The position numbers were made by a program, and so were the translations under genes. This document shows positions 18,138 through 27,649 of a DNA stretch of 64,000 bases, piece by piece (position 1 is the stretch's first letter; every line of letters begins with the position of its first letter). Location: positions 82,594 through 146,593 of the forward strand of contig NZ_JADDUE010000014.1 of NCBI RefSeq assembly GCF_016526145.1, in the 5' to 3' direction. The stretch comes from Saccharopolyspora galaxeae (GTDB lineage Bacteria > Actinomycetota > Actinomycetes > Mycobacteriales > Pseudonocardiaceae). The notes beneath the pieces were generated by a model. That model saw nothing but the letters and a program-made list of their open reading frames with translations, ran no database searches and was not told the origin of the DNA.

Positions 18138-18161
18138 GGTGACACACGTTGGTGTGGCACC
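18138..18161. promoter_or_regulatory. Inverted repeat, candidate operator between divergent genes
   Basis: GGTGACACAC and GTGTGGCACC are inverted copies agreeing at 9 of 10 positions with a 4-nt spacer (GTTG). The site lies 42 bp upstream of the XRE gene and about 90 bp upstream of the small Cys/His gene. GTCAC repeats follow at 18175-18190. Position and symmetry suit a dimeric helix-turn-helix protein. Confidence 0.6.
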
Positions 18162-18251
18162 CGGTGCGCGCACTGTCACAAGCCTGTCACTCCATAGTGC
18201 CGGAGAGCCGTAGATTGCGGAGAAAGCGATCACCTACCGTTACCAAGTCAG

Positions 18252-18548
18252 GTGATAGACGTGTCCGCATCCCGCGAATCCGGATCCGAGCCGGAAGTGC
18301 TCGGCGCCGAACCGCCCCCCGAACGAACCGTGCTCAACGTGCGCTACCGCGCCGGTGTCGTCGGCGAACGCTCCCGCGTGGTGCACGCAGCCGCCTGGAC
18401 CCCGCGGGGCGTGCTGATCACCTTGTGCGGGATGCCGCTGGATCCGTCGCTGATCGAGGAATCCACCGGAATGCCGTGCATGCGCTGCGTCCGCATCGCC
18501 GCCGAACGCTCCACGCAGGACAACCCGGCCATCGACGACGGGACCTGA
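18252..18548 (+). CDS. Small protein with conserved-type His/Cys zinc-site pattern
   Basis: A 98-residue protein divergent from the XRE regulator. The second half has H45, then LCG with C59, then PCMRC with C76 and C79. This H-x13-C-x16-C-x2-C spacing could bind one zinc ion and resembles small actinobacterial proteins often found beside XRE regulators. The first 26 residues are polar and probably flexible. There is no signal peptide or membrane segment. GTG at 18252 is the start, with GTG at 18261 as an alternative. Sharing an operator region with the regulator suggests a functional pair. Function unknown. Confidence 0.7.
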   Translation: MIDVSASRESGSEPEVLGAEPPPERTVLNVRYRAGVVGERSRVVHAAAWTPRGVLITLCGMPLDPSLIEESTGMPCMRCVRIAAERSTQDNPAIDDGT

Positions 18549-18639
18549 CGCACCGCCACTTCGTGATCATCCCGAGACCGATCGCGACGCGGTTTGCGGC
18601 ATCCTGAACCGCATTCACGAGGCGATCGGAGGAGCGGGG

Positions 18640-19437
18640 ATGGACCGGCAGTGGGTTCCCGAGGACGTCGACATCAACACGCCCAGCGCGGCTCGCGTCT
18701 ACGATGCGCTGCTCGGCGGCGGACACAACTTCCCCTCCGATCGGGCGTTCGCCCGCGAGGCCGAACGGGTGTATCCGGGTCTCGGCACCTCCGCCCGAGC
18801 CAACCGCGCATTCCTGCGCCGCGCCGTGCTGCACGCGCTGGACGCCGGTGTGCGGCAGTTCCTCGACCTGGGCTCCGGAATCCCGACCGTCGGCAACGTG
18901 CACGAGATCGTGCACGCGGTCGACCCCACCTGCCCGGTCGTCTACGTCGATTACGAACCCGTGGCCGTGGCGCACAGCGACCTGCTGCTCAAGGAGAATC
19001 GCCACGCGACGATCGTGGCCGCGGACGCGCGCGACGCGCAGCACGTGCTCGCACATCCCGAAACGACGCGGCTGCTGAACTTCGACGAGCCGGTGATGGT
19101 GCTGATGCTGGCGCTGCTGCACTTCATCCCGGACGAGGACCGGCCTGCCGACATCGTCGCCAGCTACCGCGAACCGCTGGCTGCCGGCAGCATGATCGCG
19201 ATCACCAGCGCCGCCAACGACGCGCGGCAGGACGAGCTCGCCGAGCTGACGAAGCTGTTCGCCAGCAGCAGCAACCCGGCCGTGCCGCGGCCGAAGGCGT
19301 GGATCGCCGAGCAGTTCGGCGACTTCGAGCTGGTCGAGCCGGGCGCGCAGCTGGTCGGCGACTGGCGTCCCGACGAGCGGCTGGACGACGAGCAGCAGGA
19401 CCACATCGTCTTCGGCGGTGTCGGAGTGCGGCGCTGA
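18640..19437 (+). CDS. DUF574-type SAM-dependent methyltransferase
   Basis: A 265-residue protein of the S-adenosyl-methyltransferase family PF04672. The N-terminus has VDINTPSAARVYDALLGGGHNF, diagnostic for this family. The SAM-binding motif I is FLDLGSGIPTVGNVHE near residues 85-100 and the acidic motif II is VVYVDYEPVAVAHS. The segment DEPVMVLMLALLHFIPDED corresponds to motif IV. Many actinomycetes carry dozens of paralogues; substrates are mostly unknown and some sit near regulators. It follows the small Cys/His gene by 91 nt. GGAGGAGCGGGG just upstream supports ATG at 18640. Confidence 0.9.
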   Translation: MDRQWVPEDVDINTPSAARVYDALLGGGHNFPSDRAFAREAERVYPGLGTSARANRAFLRRAVLHALDAGVRQFLDLGSGIPTVGNVHEIVHAVDPTCPVVYVDYEPVAVAHSDLLLKENRHATIVAADARDAQHVLAHPETTRLLNFDEPVMVLMLALLHFIPDEDRPADIVASYREPLAAGSMIAITSAANDARQDELAELTKLFASSSNPAVPRPKAWIAEQFGDFELVEPGAQLVGDWRPDERLDDEQQDHIVFGGVGVRR

Positions 19438-19575
19438 GCACGCCGCGGTCGGCACCGACGCGCGCTGGTTCGCACCGTTTTCCGCGCCGGATTCCGCGCG
19501 TGCAGGCGCTGATTCCCCTTGCAGGCGGAAATGCCAACGCCGCTGGTCAGCGTGAGTGCGGCACGGAAATCGTCG

Positions 19576-19630
19576 GCATTCCCACATTTCCCGTGCCGCA
19601 GCCGGTCTAGCGACGGCTGCGGCGGAATGC
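19576..19630 (+). promoter_or_regulatory. Nested hairpin in the leader of the nucleoside transporter gene
   Basis: A perfect 10-bp inverted repeat (GCCGCAGCCG at 19595-19604, CGGCTGCGGC at 19614-19623) is enclosed by a second perfect 7-bp repeat (GCATTCC at 19576-19582, GGAATGC at 19624-19630). It ends 40 nt before the GTG at 19671. It could be an operator, an attenuator or an mRNA leader structure; there is no T run after it. Confidence 0.55.
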
Positions 19631-19670
19631 GAACATCCCGCGAATCGATCGACGGAAAGGCGGTTCAGCC

Positions 19671-21065
19671 GTGCAGGTTCTCTGGGGTGCCGGCGGCATG
19701 GTGGTGCTGCTGCTGGTCGCGTTCGCGCTCTCGACCGACCGCCGGGCGATCCGGCCGCGCACCGTGTTCGGCGCGCTGGCCATCCAGCTCGTGTTCGCGT
19801 TCGCGGTGCTGCGCTGGGAAACCGGCAAGCAGGTGCTCAGCACCGTCTCGGCGGGCGTGCAGCGGGTGATCGACTCCTCGAAGGAGGGCATCGACTTCCT
19901 GCTCGGACCGGTGATGCCCACCGACGGCAGCACCGTGGTCGCGTTCCAAGTGCTGCCGCTGATCATCTTCATCGCTTCGCTGTCCGCGGTGCTCTACCAC
20001 TGGAACATCCTGCAGTGGGCGGTGCGGATCGTCGGCGGGGCGCTGCGCGCGGTGCTGGGCACGACGCGGGCGGAGTCGCTCAACGCCACCGCCAACATCT
20101 TCCTCGGGCAGACCGAGGCGCCGCTGGTGGTGCGGCCGTACCTGAAGGGCATGACCCGCTCGGAGTTCTTCGCCGTGATGGTCGGCGGACTGTCCACTGT
20201 GGCTGGATCGGTGATGGTCGGGTACGCGCTGCTGGGCGCGAACCTGGACCACCTGATCGCGGCCAGCTTCATGGCCGCCCCCGCCGGGCTGCTGATGGCG
20301 AAGATCATCGTGCCGGAGACCGAGCGCTCCGCCGAAGCGGCGGACGGCAAGCGGCCGACCACGTTCGGCGACGTGGCGGGCAAATTCGGCCGCGGCAAGG
20401 CGCCTTCGAAGACGTTCGCCGCGGACTCCGAGCAGCCCGCGGCCGAGTCCGGCGACTCCGCGCGGACCCCGGACGACTCGGCACCGACCGCCACCGAATC
20501 CGCGCCGCGCAGCAGCGAAGACGTCGACGACAGCGAAGCGTTGGAGACCAAACCGCGCAACGTCATCGACGCCGCGGCCACCGGTGCCTCCGACGGGCTC
20601 AAGCTCGCGTTGAACGTGGGCGCGATGCTGTTCGCGTTCGTCTCGCTGATCGCGCTGCTGAACCTGATCCTCGGCGCGCTGGGCGGGCTGTTCGGCCTGC
20701 CGGAGATCACCTTCGAGGGGCTGATCGGATACGTCTTCGCCCCGCTCATGTGGGTCATCGGGGTGCCGTGGTCGGAGGCCGTGGCCGCGGGCGGATTCGT
20801 CGGGCAGAAGCTGGTGCTCAACGAGTTCGTCGCGTTCACCGACTTCGGCCCGCAGGCGGCGAGTTTCGACCCGCACACCGCGATCATCATCACCTTCGCG
20901 CTGACCGGGTTCGCGAACTTCTCGTCGTTGGCGATCCTGCTCGGCGGTCTCGGCGGGCTGGTCCCGTCGCGGCGCTCGCTGATCGCGCAGTACGGGATGC
21001 GCGCCATCGCGGGCGGCACCCTGGCGAACCTGCTCAGCGCGGCCATTGCCGGGATGCTCGTCTGA
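19671..21065 (+). CDS. NupC-type concentrative nucleoside transporter
   Basis: A 464-residue CNT-family nucleoside:cation symporter. Family blocks are clear: [36 protein letters not shown], the [10 protein letters not shown] region, and a C-terminal [15 protein letters not shown] followed by [26 protein letters not shown]. Between about residues 220 and 305 there is a charged, Ser/Asp/Glu-rich insertion ([13 protein letters not shown]... to [10 protein letters not shown]) that ordinary bacterial NupC proteins lack, probably a cytoplasmic loop. GTG at 19671 follows GGAAAGG. The hairpin 40 nt upstream may regulate it. The gene after it is separated by 237 nt. Confidence 0.9.
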   Translation: MQVLWGAGGMVVLLLVAFALSTDRRAIRPRTVFGALAIQLVFAFAVLRWETGKQVLSTVSAGVQRVIDSSKEGIDFLLGPVMPTDGSTVVAFQVLPLIIFIASLSAVLYHWNILQWAVRIVGGALRAVLGTTRAESLNATANIFLGQTEAPLVVRPYLKGMTRSEFFAVMVGGLSTVAGSVMVGYALLGANLDHLIAASFMAAPAGLLMAKIIVPETERSAEAADGKRPTTFGDVAGKFGRGKAPSKTFAADSEQPAAESGDSARTPDDSAPTATESAPRSSEDVDDSEALETKPRNVIDAAATGASDGLKLALNVGAMLFAFVSLIALLNLILGALGGLFGLPEITFEGLIGYVFAPLMWVIGVPWSEAVAAGGFVGQKLVLNEFVAFTDFGPQAASFDPHTAIIITFALTGFANFSSLAILLGGLGGLVPSRRSLIAQYGMRAIAGGTLANLLSAAIAGMLV

Positions 21066-21302
21066 GCGCTCGAGAGGAGTGCAGTTTCTCCTGATTCGGG
21101 GCGGAGTTCGCGGCCGCCGAGCCGAGCTGCGCCTGCGGTGATCCGCGCGGATGCTCTGGCCGGGTTGCGACCGCGAGGTGGGCACCGCGCGGAACCTAAC
21201 GGCGCGGTAAGCGGTGCCTTCGCGGCTCCCGGCTTCGGCGCCGCGGCCGCCCGGCGCGGACAATCGCCAGGGCCGAAACCCGACGACGATGGAGTGCAGG
21301 CA

Positions 21303-22154
21303 ATGACGACCGTGGCCTTCCTCGGAACCGGCACGATGGGCGCCCCGATGGCGCGCAACCTGCTCAGCAGCGGCTTTGCGGTGCGCGCGTGGAACCGCAC
21401 CCGCTCGCGCGCGGAAGAACTCACCGCGGACGGCGCCACCGTCACCGACAGCCCCGCCGAAGCCGCACGAGGCGCCGACGTGCTGGTGACGATGCTGCTC
21501 GACGCGGACGCGACCGTGGAAGCCGGCCGCGCCGCAGCCGCCGAACTGCCCGACGGAACACCGTGGCTGCAAATGGGCACGATCGGGCTGGACGGCCTCG
21601 CGCGAGTCGCCGAAGTGGCCGGGTCCACCGCGCTGGTCGACGCGCCCGTGCTGGGCACTCGCGCACCCGCCGAACAGGGCACGCTGGTCGTGCTGGCTTC
21701 CGGGCCGGAAAGCGCCCGGGGACTCGCGCAACCGGTGTTCGACGTGGTCGGCGGTCGCACCATGTGGCTGGGAACCTCCGGCGCAGGCGGCGAAGGCACC
21801 CGGGTCAAGCTCGCCGCGAACAGCTGGGTGCTGGCGCTGACCAACGCGGTGTCCGAATCCATCGCGCTGGCCGAGAACCTCGGGGTCGATCCGCAGCGGT
21901 TCCTGGAAGCCATCGAAGGCGGCGCCGTCGACTCGCCCTACGCGCACCTCAAGGGCAAAGCGATCCTGAACAAGGACTTCACGCCCGCGTTCGGGCTCTC
22001 CGGCGCGCTCAAAGACGCCGGTCTGATCGCCGAAGCCGCCGAGGGGCTGCAGCTGGACCTCGCCGCCGCGATCCGGGAACGCTTCGCCCGCGCCGTCGAA
22101 GCCGGGCACGGTGACGAGGACATGGCCGCGGTCTACTACTCGTCGTTCAGCTGA
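21303..22154 (+). CDS. NAD(P)-dependent beta-hydroxyacid dehydrogenase
   Basis: A 283-residue member of the 3-hydroxyisobutyrate / 6-phosphogluconate dehydrogenase-like family. The N-terminal Rossmann fold has GTGTMGAPMA at residues 9-18. The substrate motif DAPVLGTRAPAEQGTLVVLASG follows, and the catalytic lysine is K169 in GGEGTRVKLAANSW. The C-terminal all-helical domain is complete. The exact substrate (tartronate semialdehyde, 3-hydroxyisobutyrate, succinic semialdehyde or another) cannot be read. ATG at 21303 follows GGAGTGCAGGCA; the frame upstream to 21138 is GC-rich without family similarity. A 16-bp stem terminator follows directly. Confidence 0.88.
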   Translation: MTTVAFLGTGTMGAPMARNLLSSGFAVRAWNRTRSRAEELTADGATVTDSPAEAARGADVLVTMLLDADATVEAGRAAAAELPDGTPWLQMGTIGLDGLARVAEVAGSTALVDAPVLGTRAPAEQGTLVVLASGPESARGLAQPVFDVVGGRTMWLGTSGAGGEGTRVKLAANSWVLALTNAVSESIALAENLGVDPQRFLEAIEGGAVDSPYAHLKGKAILNKDFTPAFGLSGALKDAGLIAEAAEGLQLDLAAAIRERFARAVEAGHGDEDMAAVYYSSFS

Positions 22155-22161
22155 GTGGGAA

Positions 22162-22204
22162 GCGCGGCCGCCGCCCCCTGGGGGGTCCGGGGCGGCGGCC
22201 GCGC
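22162..22204. terminator. Bidirectional terminator between convergent genes
   Basis: A perfect 16-bp stem (GCGCGGCCGCCGCCCC / GGGGCGGCGGCCGCGC) with an 11-nt loop fills the gap between the dehydrogenase and the convergent aldolase gene. Without T runs it is probably of the GC-rich actinobacterial type and could serve both strands. Confidence 0.75.
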
Positions 22205-22207
22205 AGC

Positions 22208-22855
22208 CTATTCGCGGTGCACGCCGTAACCGGCGAACCGCTCCGCACAGCGCGCGAGTTCCGCATCGTCGAGCAATCGCGGCTCGCCGGCGCGCTTGGC
22301 GGTCAACCACAGCTCGCAGAGCCATTCCAGCTGCCGCGCCCTGTTGTAGGCCCGCGGCAACGTCGAGCCGACCGCGAGCGCGCCGTGATTGCGCAGGATG
22401 CACGCTCCCCGGTCGGCCAGCGCCGCGGACACGTTCTCCGCCAGCTGCTCGGATCCGAAGGTGGCGTAGTCGGCCACCCGCACCGCACCGCCGAACTCGG
22501 CCAGTTGGTAGTGCACCGCGGGAACGTCGTCGCGCAACAACGACACCGCGGTGGCATGCAGCGAGTGCGTGTGCACGACGGCGTGGGCGCCGTGCCGCTC
22601 GTAGGCGGTCAGGTGCATCGGCAGCTCGGAGGTGGGCGGCAGCTCGCCGTCCACCACCTCGCCGTCGAGCGCGACCACCGGGACCTCGGCGACCCGCATG
22701 GCGTCGTAGTCCACACCGGACGGTGTCACCGCCACCAGATCGCCGGACCGCACCGAGATGTTGCCGGAAGTGCCCACCACGAGCCGGTCGTCGATCATCT
22801 TGCGCGCGACGCGGATGACCTCGGCCCGTTCGGCGGCCAGCACCGGCTCGCTCAA
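22208..22855 (-). CDS. Class II aldolase/adducin-family protein
   Basis: A 215-residue zinc-dependent aldolase of the L-fuculose-1-phosphate/L-ribulose-5-phosphate 4-epimerase family. Typical blocks are [14 protein letters not shown] (phosphate binding), [10 protein letters not shown], then the zinc ligands in [13 protein letters not shown] and the later [10 protein letters not shown] histidine, with the usual catalytic Glu region PPTSELPMH. The sugar specificity is open. It is the last gene of the leftward catabolic operon; TTG at 22855 overlaps the rpiB-like stop (TTGA), while GTG at 22843 is an equally possible start. In this context it could cleave or modify a phosphorylated sugar made by the kinases upstream. 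Confidence 0.85.
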   Translation of the reverse strand: MSEPVLAAERAEVIRVARKMIDDRLVVGTSGNISVRSGDLVAVTPSGVDYDAMRVAEVPVVALDGEVVDGELPPTSELPMHLTAYERHGAHAVVHTHSLHATAVSLLRDDVPAVHYQLAEFGGAVRVADYATFGSEQLAENVSAALADRGACILRNHGALAVGSTLPRAYNRARQLEWLCELWLTAKRAGEPRLLDDAELARCAERFAGYGVHRE

Positions 22856-23331
22856 CTCGCGGCGCCGGAGTCGTACTCGTTGATCGCCGCGACCTTCTTC
22901 GCCGACGAGGAGCTGTCGTCGAAGACCAGGTCCAGCCACTCCGAAGCCAGCAGCCGCGCCAGCTCGATGCCGACCACGCGCTGGCCGAAGCACAGCACCT
23001 GCGCGTCGTTGCTCAGCACCGAACGCTGCACCGAGTAGCTGTCGTGCGCGGTCACCGCGCGCACCCCCGGCACCTTGTTCGCGCTGATCGCGACGCCGAG
23101 GCCGGTGCCGCAGATCAGCAGGGCCCGGTCGGCCTCGCCTTCGGCGACCTTGCGCGCGGCGGCCACCGCAACGTGCGGGTAGTCGGTGTGCTCATCGGAG
23201 CCGACGCCCACGTCAGTCACCGAAGCGACCCGGGAGTCCTTCTCGAAGTCGGCCTTGATGGCTTCCTTGTACTGGTACCCGGCGTCGTCGCCACCGACGA
23301 TGATGCGCCAGGGAGCGTTCTGCTCGGTCAT
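22852..23331 (-). CDS. RpiB/LacAB-family sugar-phosphate isomerase
   Basis: A 159-residue isomerase of the ribose-5-phosphate isomerase B family. The N-terminal [15 protein letters not shown], the [16 protein letters not shown] block and the active-site loop with C74 ([17 protein letters not shown]) are all present. RpiB-like enzymes beside two-domain DhaK/DhaL kinases include the ketotetrose-phosphate isomerases of tetritol pathways in mycobacteria, so an erythrulose-phosphate isomerase is a reasonable guess. ATG at 23331 starts 5 nt after the kinase stop, so the genes are coupled. Confidence 0.88.
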   Translation of the reverse strand: MTEQNAPWRIIVGGDDAGYQYKEAIKADFEKDSRVASVTDVGVGSDEHTDYPHVAVAAARKVAEGEADRALLICGTGLGVAISANKVPGVRAVTAHDSYSVQRSVLSNDAQVLCFGQRVVGIELARLLASEWLDLVFDDSSSSAKKVAAINEYDSGAAS

Positions 23332-23336
23332 GATCC

Positions 23337-25085
23337 TCACTTCACCTCTTGCGCGTCGGATTCGGTTCCTGCCGTCAGCACCCCGGCGACCTGGTTGAGC
23401 GCCATCGCCAGAGACGTGGCGCCCGGGTCGGGGGTGCCGACGCTGCGTTCCGCCAGCGGCCGGGCGCGGCCGGTGCGGGGTGTGAGCTCGGCGGTGCGTT
23501 GGGCGGCCGCGGTTGCCTCGTGGGCCGCCCGCTGCCACGCCTGCGGCCCGTCCTGCCCGTCCTGCACGGCCGCGTCGAGCGCGTCGACGAACGGGTCCAT
23601 GGCGTCGACCAGCGTCTTGTCGCCCAGCTCGGCGCGGCCGAGGCGGCGCACCGCGGCCAGCGCGGCCTTCGCTCCGGCGAGCAGATCGGCCGCGGCCACC
23701 GCGCGGTCGTCCGGCAGCAGGTCGCCGAAGGAGCGCAGGCCGGCGCCCCACAGCGCGCCGGAAGTCCCACCGGCCTTGGCGGCCCAGCCGTCCCCGGCGG
23801 CCACCAGCACCGCGGCCGGGCCTGCTCCGCGCTTGGCGGCGGCCGCACCGGCTTCCACCGCAGCGGCGCTGCCGCGGGACATGCCGCGACCGTGGTCACC
23901 GTCCCCGGCCACGGCGTCCATCCGGCCCAGCTCGGCTTCCGCCTCGTGCAGGTCGTCGCTGATCGCGCGGAGTGCGGCGACCACGGCCTTCGAGGTGCGC
24001 CTGCCCGCCTCCGGAGCGAGGGCGGTGGCCTCTTCGACGACCTCTTCGGCCTCCTCGACGACCTGGTCGTCCACTTCGGACGCAGTGACGCTGCCCCTGC
24101 GGTAGGCCGGGCTGTCGGCCGGAGCGGCGTAGAGCCGTTCCAGCTCGGGGTCCAGCCAGGTCAGCGTGAGCGAACAACCGGCCATGTCCAGGCTGGTGAC
24201 CAGTTCGCCGACCTCCTGCTCGACGACCTGCACGCCTGCCTCGGCCAGCAGCCGGGAGGCGGTCTTCCACACCACGAACAGCTCTTCGTACTTCGTGGCG
24301 CCGAGCCCGTTGAGGATCGCCACCACCCGCGGCGTGCCCTCGACTTCCGGCGCTTCGGCCAGCACCCCGTCCACCAGTGTGCGGGCCAGCTCCGCGGCCG
24401 ACGGCATGTCCACTTCGGACACACCTGGTTCGCCGTGGATCCCGAGGCCCAGGCCCATCCGCCCCTTCGGAACCTCGAACAGCGGTTCCGAGCTACCGGG
24501 CAGCGTGCAGCCGTCGAAGGCCACGCCGAGGCTGCGGGTGCGGTCGTTGGCGTGCTCGCCGACGCGGACCACCTCGTCGAACGAGTAGCCCTCCTCCGCG
24601 GCCGCCGAGGCGACCTTGAACACCACGAAATCGCCCACCACACCGCGGCGTTTGGCGATGTCCTCGGCACCGGCGCTGGCCACGTCGTCGGTCACCACGA
24701 CGTTGTGCGCGCGGATCCCGGCGCGTTCCAGCCGTTCCACGGCCAGCCCGAAGTTCATGTTGTCCCCGGCGTAGTTGCCAAACGAGAACACCACGCCCGC
24801 GCCGTTGTCGGCGGCCTTGCCCACCGAGTAGGCGTCCTCCGCCGACGGCGAGGTGAAGATGTTGCCCACCACGGCCCCATCGGCGAACCCGTTGCCGACC
24901 ACGCCGCAGAACGCCGGGTAGTGCCCCGAACCACCGCCGGTGACCACGGCGACCTTGCCGCGGCGCGCCTTGCGCGCCCGCACCACGCCGCCGCGAACCT
25001 CCCGCACGTAGCCGGGATTCGCGGCGACGAAGCCGGACACCATGTCTTCGCTGAACGACGCCGGATCGTCGTAGAGTCGCGTCAT
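23337..25085 (-). CDS. Two-domain dihydroxyacetone/erythrulose kinase (DhaK-DhaL fusion)
   Basis: A 582-residue ATP-dependent ketose kinase. Residues 1-330 are a DhaK domain with [15 protein letters not shown] and the substrate-binding histidine H217 in GLGIHGEPG, which in known enzymes holds the ketone covalently. Residues about 370-570 are a DhaL domain with the ATP/Mg-binding [13 protein letters not shown] and [12 protein letters not shown] motifs. Between them is an acidic linker ([17 protein letters not shown]). Single-chain kinases of this type act on dihydroxyacetone or on L-/D-erythrulose. ATG at 25085 has GGAGGAG 7 nt upstream and overlaps the FGGY kinase stop by 4 nt. Confidence 0.9.
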   Translation of the reverse strand: MTRLYDDPASFSEDMVSGFVAANPGYVREVRGGVVRARKARRGKVAVVTGGGSGHYPAFCGVVGNGFADGAVVGNIFTSPSAEDAYSVGKAADNGAGVVFSFGNYAGDNMNFGLAVERLERAGIRAHNVVVTDDVASAGAEDIAKRRGVVGDFVVFKVASAAAEEGYSFDEVVRVGEHANDRTRSLGVAFDGCTLPGSSEPLFEVPKGRMGLGLGIHGEPGVSEVDMPSAAELARTLVDGVLAEAPEVEGTPRVVAILNGLGATKYEELFVVWKTASRLLAEAGVQVVEQEVGELVTSLDMAGCSLTLTWLDPELERLYAAPADSPAYRRGSVTASEVDDQVVEEAEEVVEEATALAPEAGRRTSKAVVAALRAISDDLHEAEAELGRMDAVAGDGDHGRGMSRGSAAAVEAGAAAAKRGAGPAAVLVAAGDGWAAKAGGTSGALWGAGLRSFGDLLPDDRAVAAADLLAGAKAALAAVRRLGRAELGDKTLVDAMDPFVDALDAAVQDGQDGPQAWQRAAHEATAAAQRTAELTPRTGRARPLAERSVGTPDPGATSLAMALNQVAGVLTAGTESDAQEVK

Positions 25086-26548
25086 CGCGCTGCTCCTCCT
25101 TCGGACCGCCACACTGGCCGCGCCCGGTCGATCGACTCCAGATATGCGCGGTACCCGCGCTCGTAAAACTCCGCCGCGGCAGGATCCGGCGACACCGTGC
25201 GCCGGGCCGCCGCCCACTGCTCGCGGTCCACCGGCTCGCCCAACGCATCCCACGCGGTCATCGCCGCCCCGCGGGCGCCGACGCCTGCCTCGTGCGGCAC
25301 GTGCAACGGGCGGCCGAGCACGTCGGCGAAGATCTGACCCCAGGTCGCGGAACGCGCCCCGCCCCCGCAGGCCGAAACCGAACCGGTCAGGCCCGCCGCC
25401 TCCAGGTTGTGCCGCGCGGCGTAGGCCATCGCCTCGCACAACGCGCGCACCAGATCGGCAGGAGTGGTTTCCAGCGACAGGCCGGTGAACTGGCCCCGCG
25501 CGTGCGGCTCGACGAACGGCGCCCGCTCACCCGACGACGCCAGGAACGACAGCGCCGAGACCCCGTTCGCGCCCGGGCGGCTGGCGCCGAGCATGGCGTC
25601 CAGGTCGGCCACCTCGGCCCCGACCATGCGCAGCACCCAATCCAGGTTCGCGGTGCCCACCATCGCGGGCATCACCCGCAGGAAGCGGTCCGGCCGGGGA
25701 CCGGCCACCCACATGCCCGCCGCCTCCCCGCACGGGTCGATGACCACTTCGTCGCGCAGCACCTGGCAACCCAGCGTCGTGCCGATCACCAGCGCACCGT
25801 CGCCGACCGCGTCGATGCCGGAGCCGAACGCGCACGCGGGCAGGTCGAACGGGCCCGCCGAAACCGGCAGGCCGGACGGCAACCCGAGCAGTTCGGCGCT
25901 GCGCGCGCCGAGCGCGAACAACTTGCCCGGCGGGGCCGGTTCGGCCAAGAGCCGACGGTGCTCGGACAACCCGCACGCGGCCAGCGCAGCAGCCGAGTAG
26001 GTGCGGCTGGGCACGTCCAGGAACGGCATCGACGCGTCCGAAGCGTCCACCGTGATCTCCCCGGTCAGCCGCTGCACTATCGCGTCCACGCAGTAGCCGG
26101 CGACTTCCGCGCGGCGCAGCCGATCCGGCTCGTGTTCGGCGACGTGCGCCAGCAGCGGCGCAGGCGAGCCGGGGAACAATCCCGCACCGGTCAGGCCGTG
26201 GACCGCGCGTCGCACACCCGTCTGGTCCCAACGCTGCAGCACACCCGCAGCGCGGGCGTCCATCCAGGACACGCCGGGCCCGACCTGCCTGCCCGTGGCG
26301 TCGCGCAGCCACAGGCCATCGCCCTGGCCGGTGATCGCCAGCGCCTGCACCCGCTCGCCCGCCTCGGCGATGATCGAGCGGATGACCTGCACCGCCGAGT
26401 CCAAGACCTCGTCGAGGTCCTGCTCGACCCGGCCGCCCGGCAGCCGGTGCAGCGTGCTGCGCGTGCTGTGCGTGACCCGCGCGGACCCGTCGCGTCCGAG
26501 CAGCGACGCCTTCGTCACCGAAGTGCCAACGTCCACCCCGATGATCAT
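25082..26548 (-). CDS. FGGY-family carbohydrate kinase
   Basis: A 488-residue sugar kinase of the actin-like ATPase fold. The N-terminal phosphate motif is IGVDVGTSVTKASLLG, followed by ITGQGDGLWLRDATG and SWMDARA, which bind substrate. The second domain has GTTLGCQVL and the adenosine motif ACGGGARSATWGQIFADVLGRPLHV. The sequence departs from xylulokinase and glycerol kinase in the substrate loops, and an erythritol-kinase-like or ribulokinase-like role fits the cluster better. ATG at 26548 overlaps the stop of the upstream dehydrogenase (ATGA-type), and its own stop overlaps the downstream kinase start. Confidence 0.88.
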   Translation of the reverse strand: MIIGVDVGTSVTKASLLGRDGSARVTHSTRSTLHRLPGGRVEQDLDEVLDSAVQVIRSIIAEAGERVQALAITGQGDGLWLRDATGRQVGPGVSWMDARAAGVLQRWDQTGVRRAVHGLTGAGLFPGSPAPLLAHVAEHEPDRLRRAEVAGYCVDAIVQRLTGEITVDASDASMPFLDVPSRTYSAAALAACGLSEHRRLLAEPAPPGKLFALGARSAELLGLPSGLPVSAGPFDLPACAFGSGIDAVGDGALVIGTTLGCQVLRDEVVIDPCGEAAGMWVAGPRPDRFLRVMPAMVGTANLDWVLRMVGAEVADLDAMLGASRPGANGVSALSFLASSGERAPFVEPHARGQFTGLSLETTPADLVRALCEAMAYAARHNLEAAGLTGSVSACGGGARSATWGQIFADVLGRPLHVPHEAGVGARGAAMTAWDALGEPVDREQWAAARRTVSPDPAAAEFYERGYRAYLESIDRARPVWRSEGGAAR

Positions 26549-27603
26549 GGCTGTAGACCTTCGAACCGTGCCAGCACTTCCGGATTGGCCACGTACCGCG
26601 GCCGCCGCCCGTCCAGGAAGCGGGCCGCGTCACCGGCGACGATGTCCGCCGCGCGGTGCGCGGTCTGCCGGGTCGCGCCGCCCAGGTGCGGCGTGGTGAT
26701 CACGTTCGGGGAGTCGAACAGCGGCCACTCGCGCGGCGGCGGCTCGATGTCGTAGACGTCCACCGCCAGCGCACCCAACCGGCCGGACTTCAGCAGTCCC
26801 GGCAGCGGCGCGTAGTCGAGCAGGCCACCGCGCGCGGAGTTCACCAGCACCGCGCCTTCCGGCAGCAACGCCAAGTTGTCCGCGTTGAGCAGGTGCTCGG
26901 TCTCCGCGGTGAGCCGCGCGTGCAGGCTCACCACGAAGCTGCTGCGCAGCAGCTCGTCGAGCCCGACCAAGCGCACCCCGTCGTGCTCGGCCTCTTCCGG
27001 CCGCACGAACGGGTCGGCGACCTGCACTCGCGCGCCGAAGGCGTGCAGTACGCGGGCCACGATGCGCCCGATGGCGCCGTAACCGACCAGGCCGACGGTC
27101 GAACCCGCCAACTCGATCCCGGCGTTGTCGTAGGCGTAGTAGTCGCCGCGCCAGTTGCCCTGCTTGAGCTCGGCATCCGATGCCGGAATGCGCCGCAGCG
27201 CGGCCAAGATCATCCCGACGGCGAACTCCGCAGCCCCCGCGGCGTTGCGGCCCGGCGTGTAGCTGACGATCACGCCGGCTTCGGTGGCGGCAGGCAGGTC
27301 GACGTTGATCGGCCCGCCGCGGCAGACCCCGAGCAGCTTCAGCTCGGGGCTCTTGCCCAGCACTTCGGCGGTGAACGGAGCCATCTGGGTCATCGCCACC
27401 GCGGCCCCGCCCAGCACTTCCAGCACTTGCTGCTCGGTGCCGCTGGCCTCCCGGACCCCGCCGACGGGACCGAACGGTTCCACCGGCCACGGCAGCTTCA
27501 ACTCGGCGAACTCGAGGTCGCGGCCAACGGCACGGGCGCCCAACGCGTCCACGAACAGCTCGGGAGCCACGAAGTGGTCGCCCGCGGCGAGCACCTTGGT
27601 CAT
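26545..27603 (-). CDS. D-2-hydroxyacid dehydrogenase (NAD-binding)
   Basis: A 352-residue D-isomer-specific 2-hydroxyacid dehydrogenase of the phosphoglycerate-dehydrogenase type. The cofactor motif is STVGLVGYGAIGRIVARVL, with the acidic residue that follows (VADPF). The catalytic triad regions are VLVNSARGGLLDY (Arg), AVDVYDIEPPP (Glu) and TTPHLGGATRQT (His). The catalytic domain begins with an unusual 60-residue stretch (LELKLPWPVEPFGPVGG-like). It is the first gene of the leftward operon, starting with ATG at 27603 after CGGAG. It could reduce or oxidise a keto acid formed from the sugar. Confidence 0.87.
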   Translation of the reverse strand: MTKVLAAGDHFVAPELFVDALGARAVGRDLEFAELKLPWPVEPFGPVGGVREASGTEQQVLEVLGGAAVAMTQMAPFTAEVLGKSPELKLLGVCRGGPINVDLPAATEAGVIVSYTPGRNAAGAAEFAVGMILAALRRIPASDAELKQGNWRGDYYAYDNAGIELAGSTVGLVGYGAIGRIVARVLHAFGARVQVADPFVRPEEAEHDGVRLVGLDELLRSSFVVSLHARLTAETEHLLNADNLALLPEGAVLVNSARGGLLDYAPLPGLLKSGRLGALAVDVYDIEPPPREWPLFDSPNVITTPHLGGATRQTAHRAADIVAGDAARFLDGRRPRYVANPEVLARFEGLQP

Positions 27604-27649
27604 CTCCGGAGGCTCCTTCGTTCGATGAGGTTCGTTCGACGGGCGCGGC

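Noticed and set aside
19665..22403. 912-codon minus-strand frame opposite nupC and the dehydrogenase
   Set aside because: Both plus-strand genes have strong family motifs; the opposite frame shows none.
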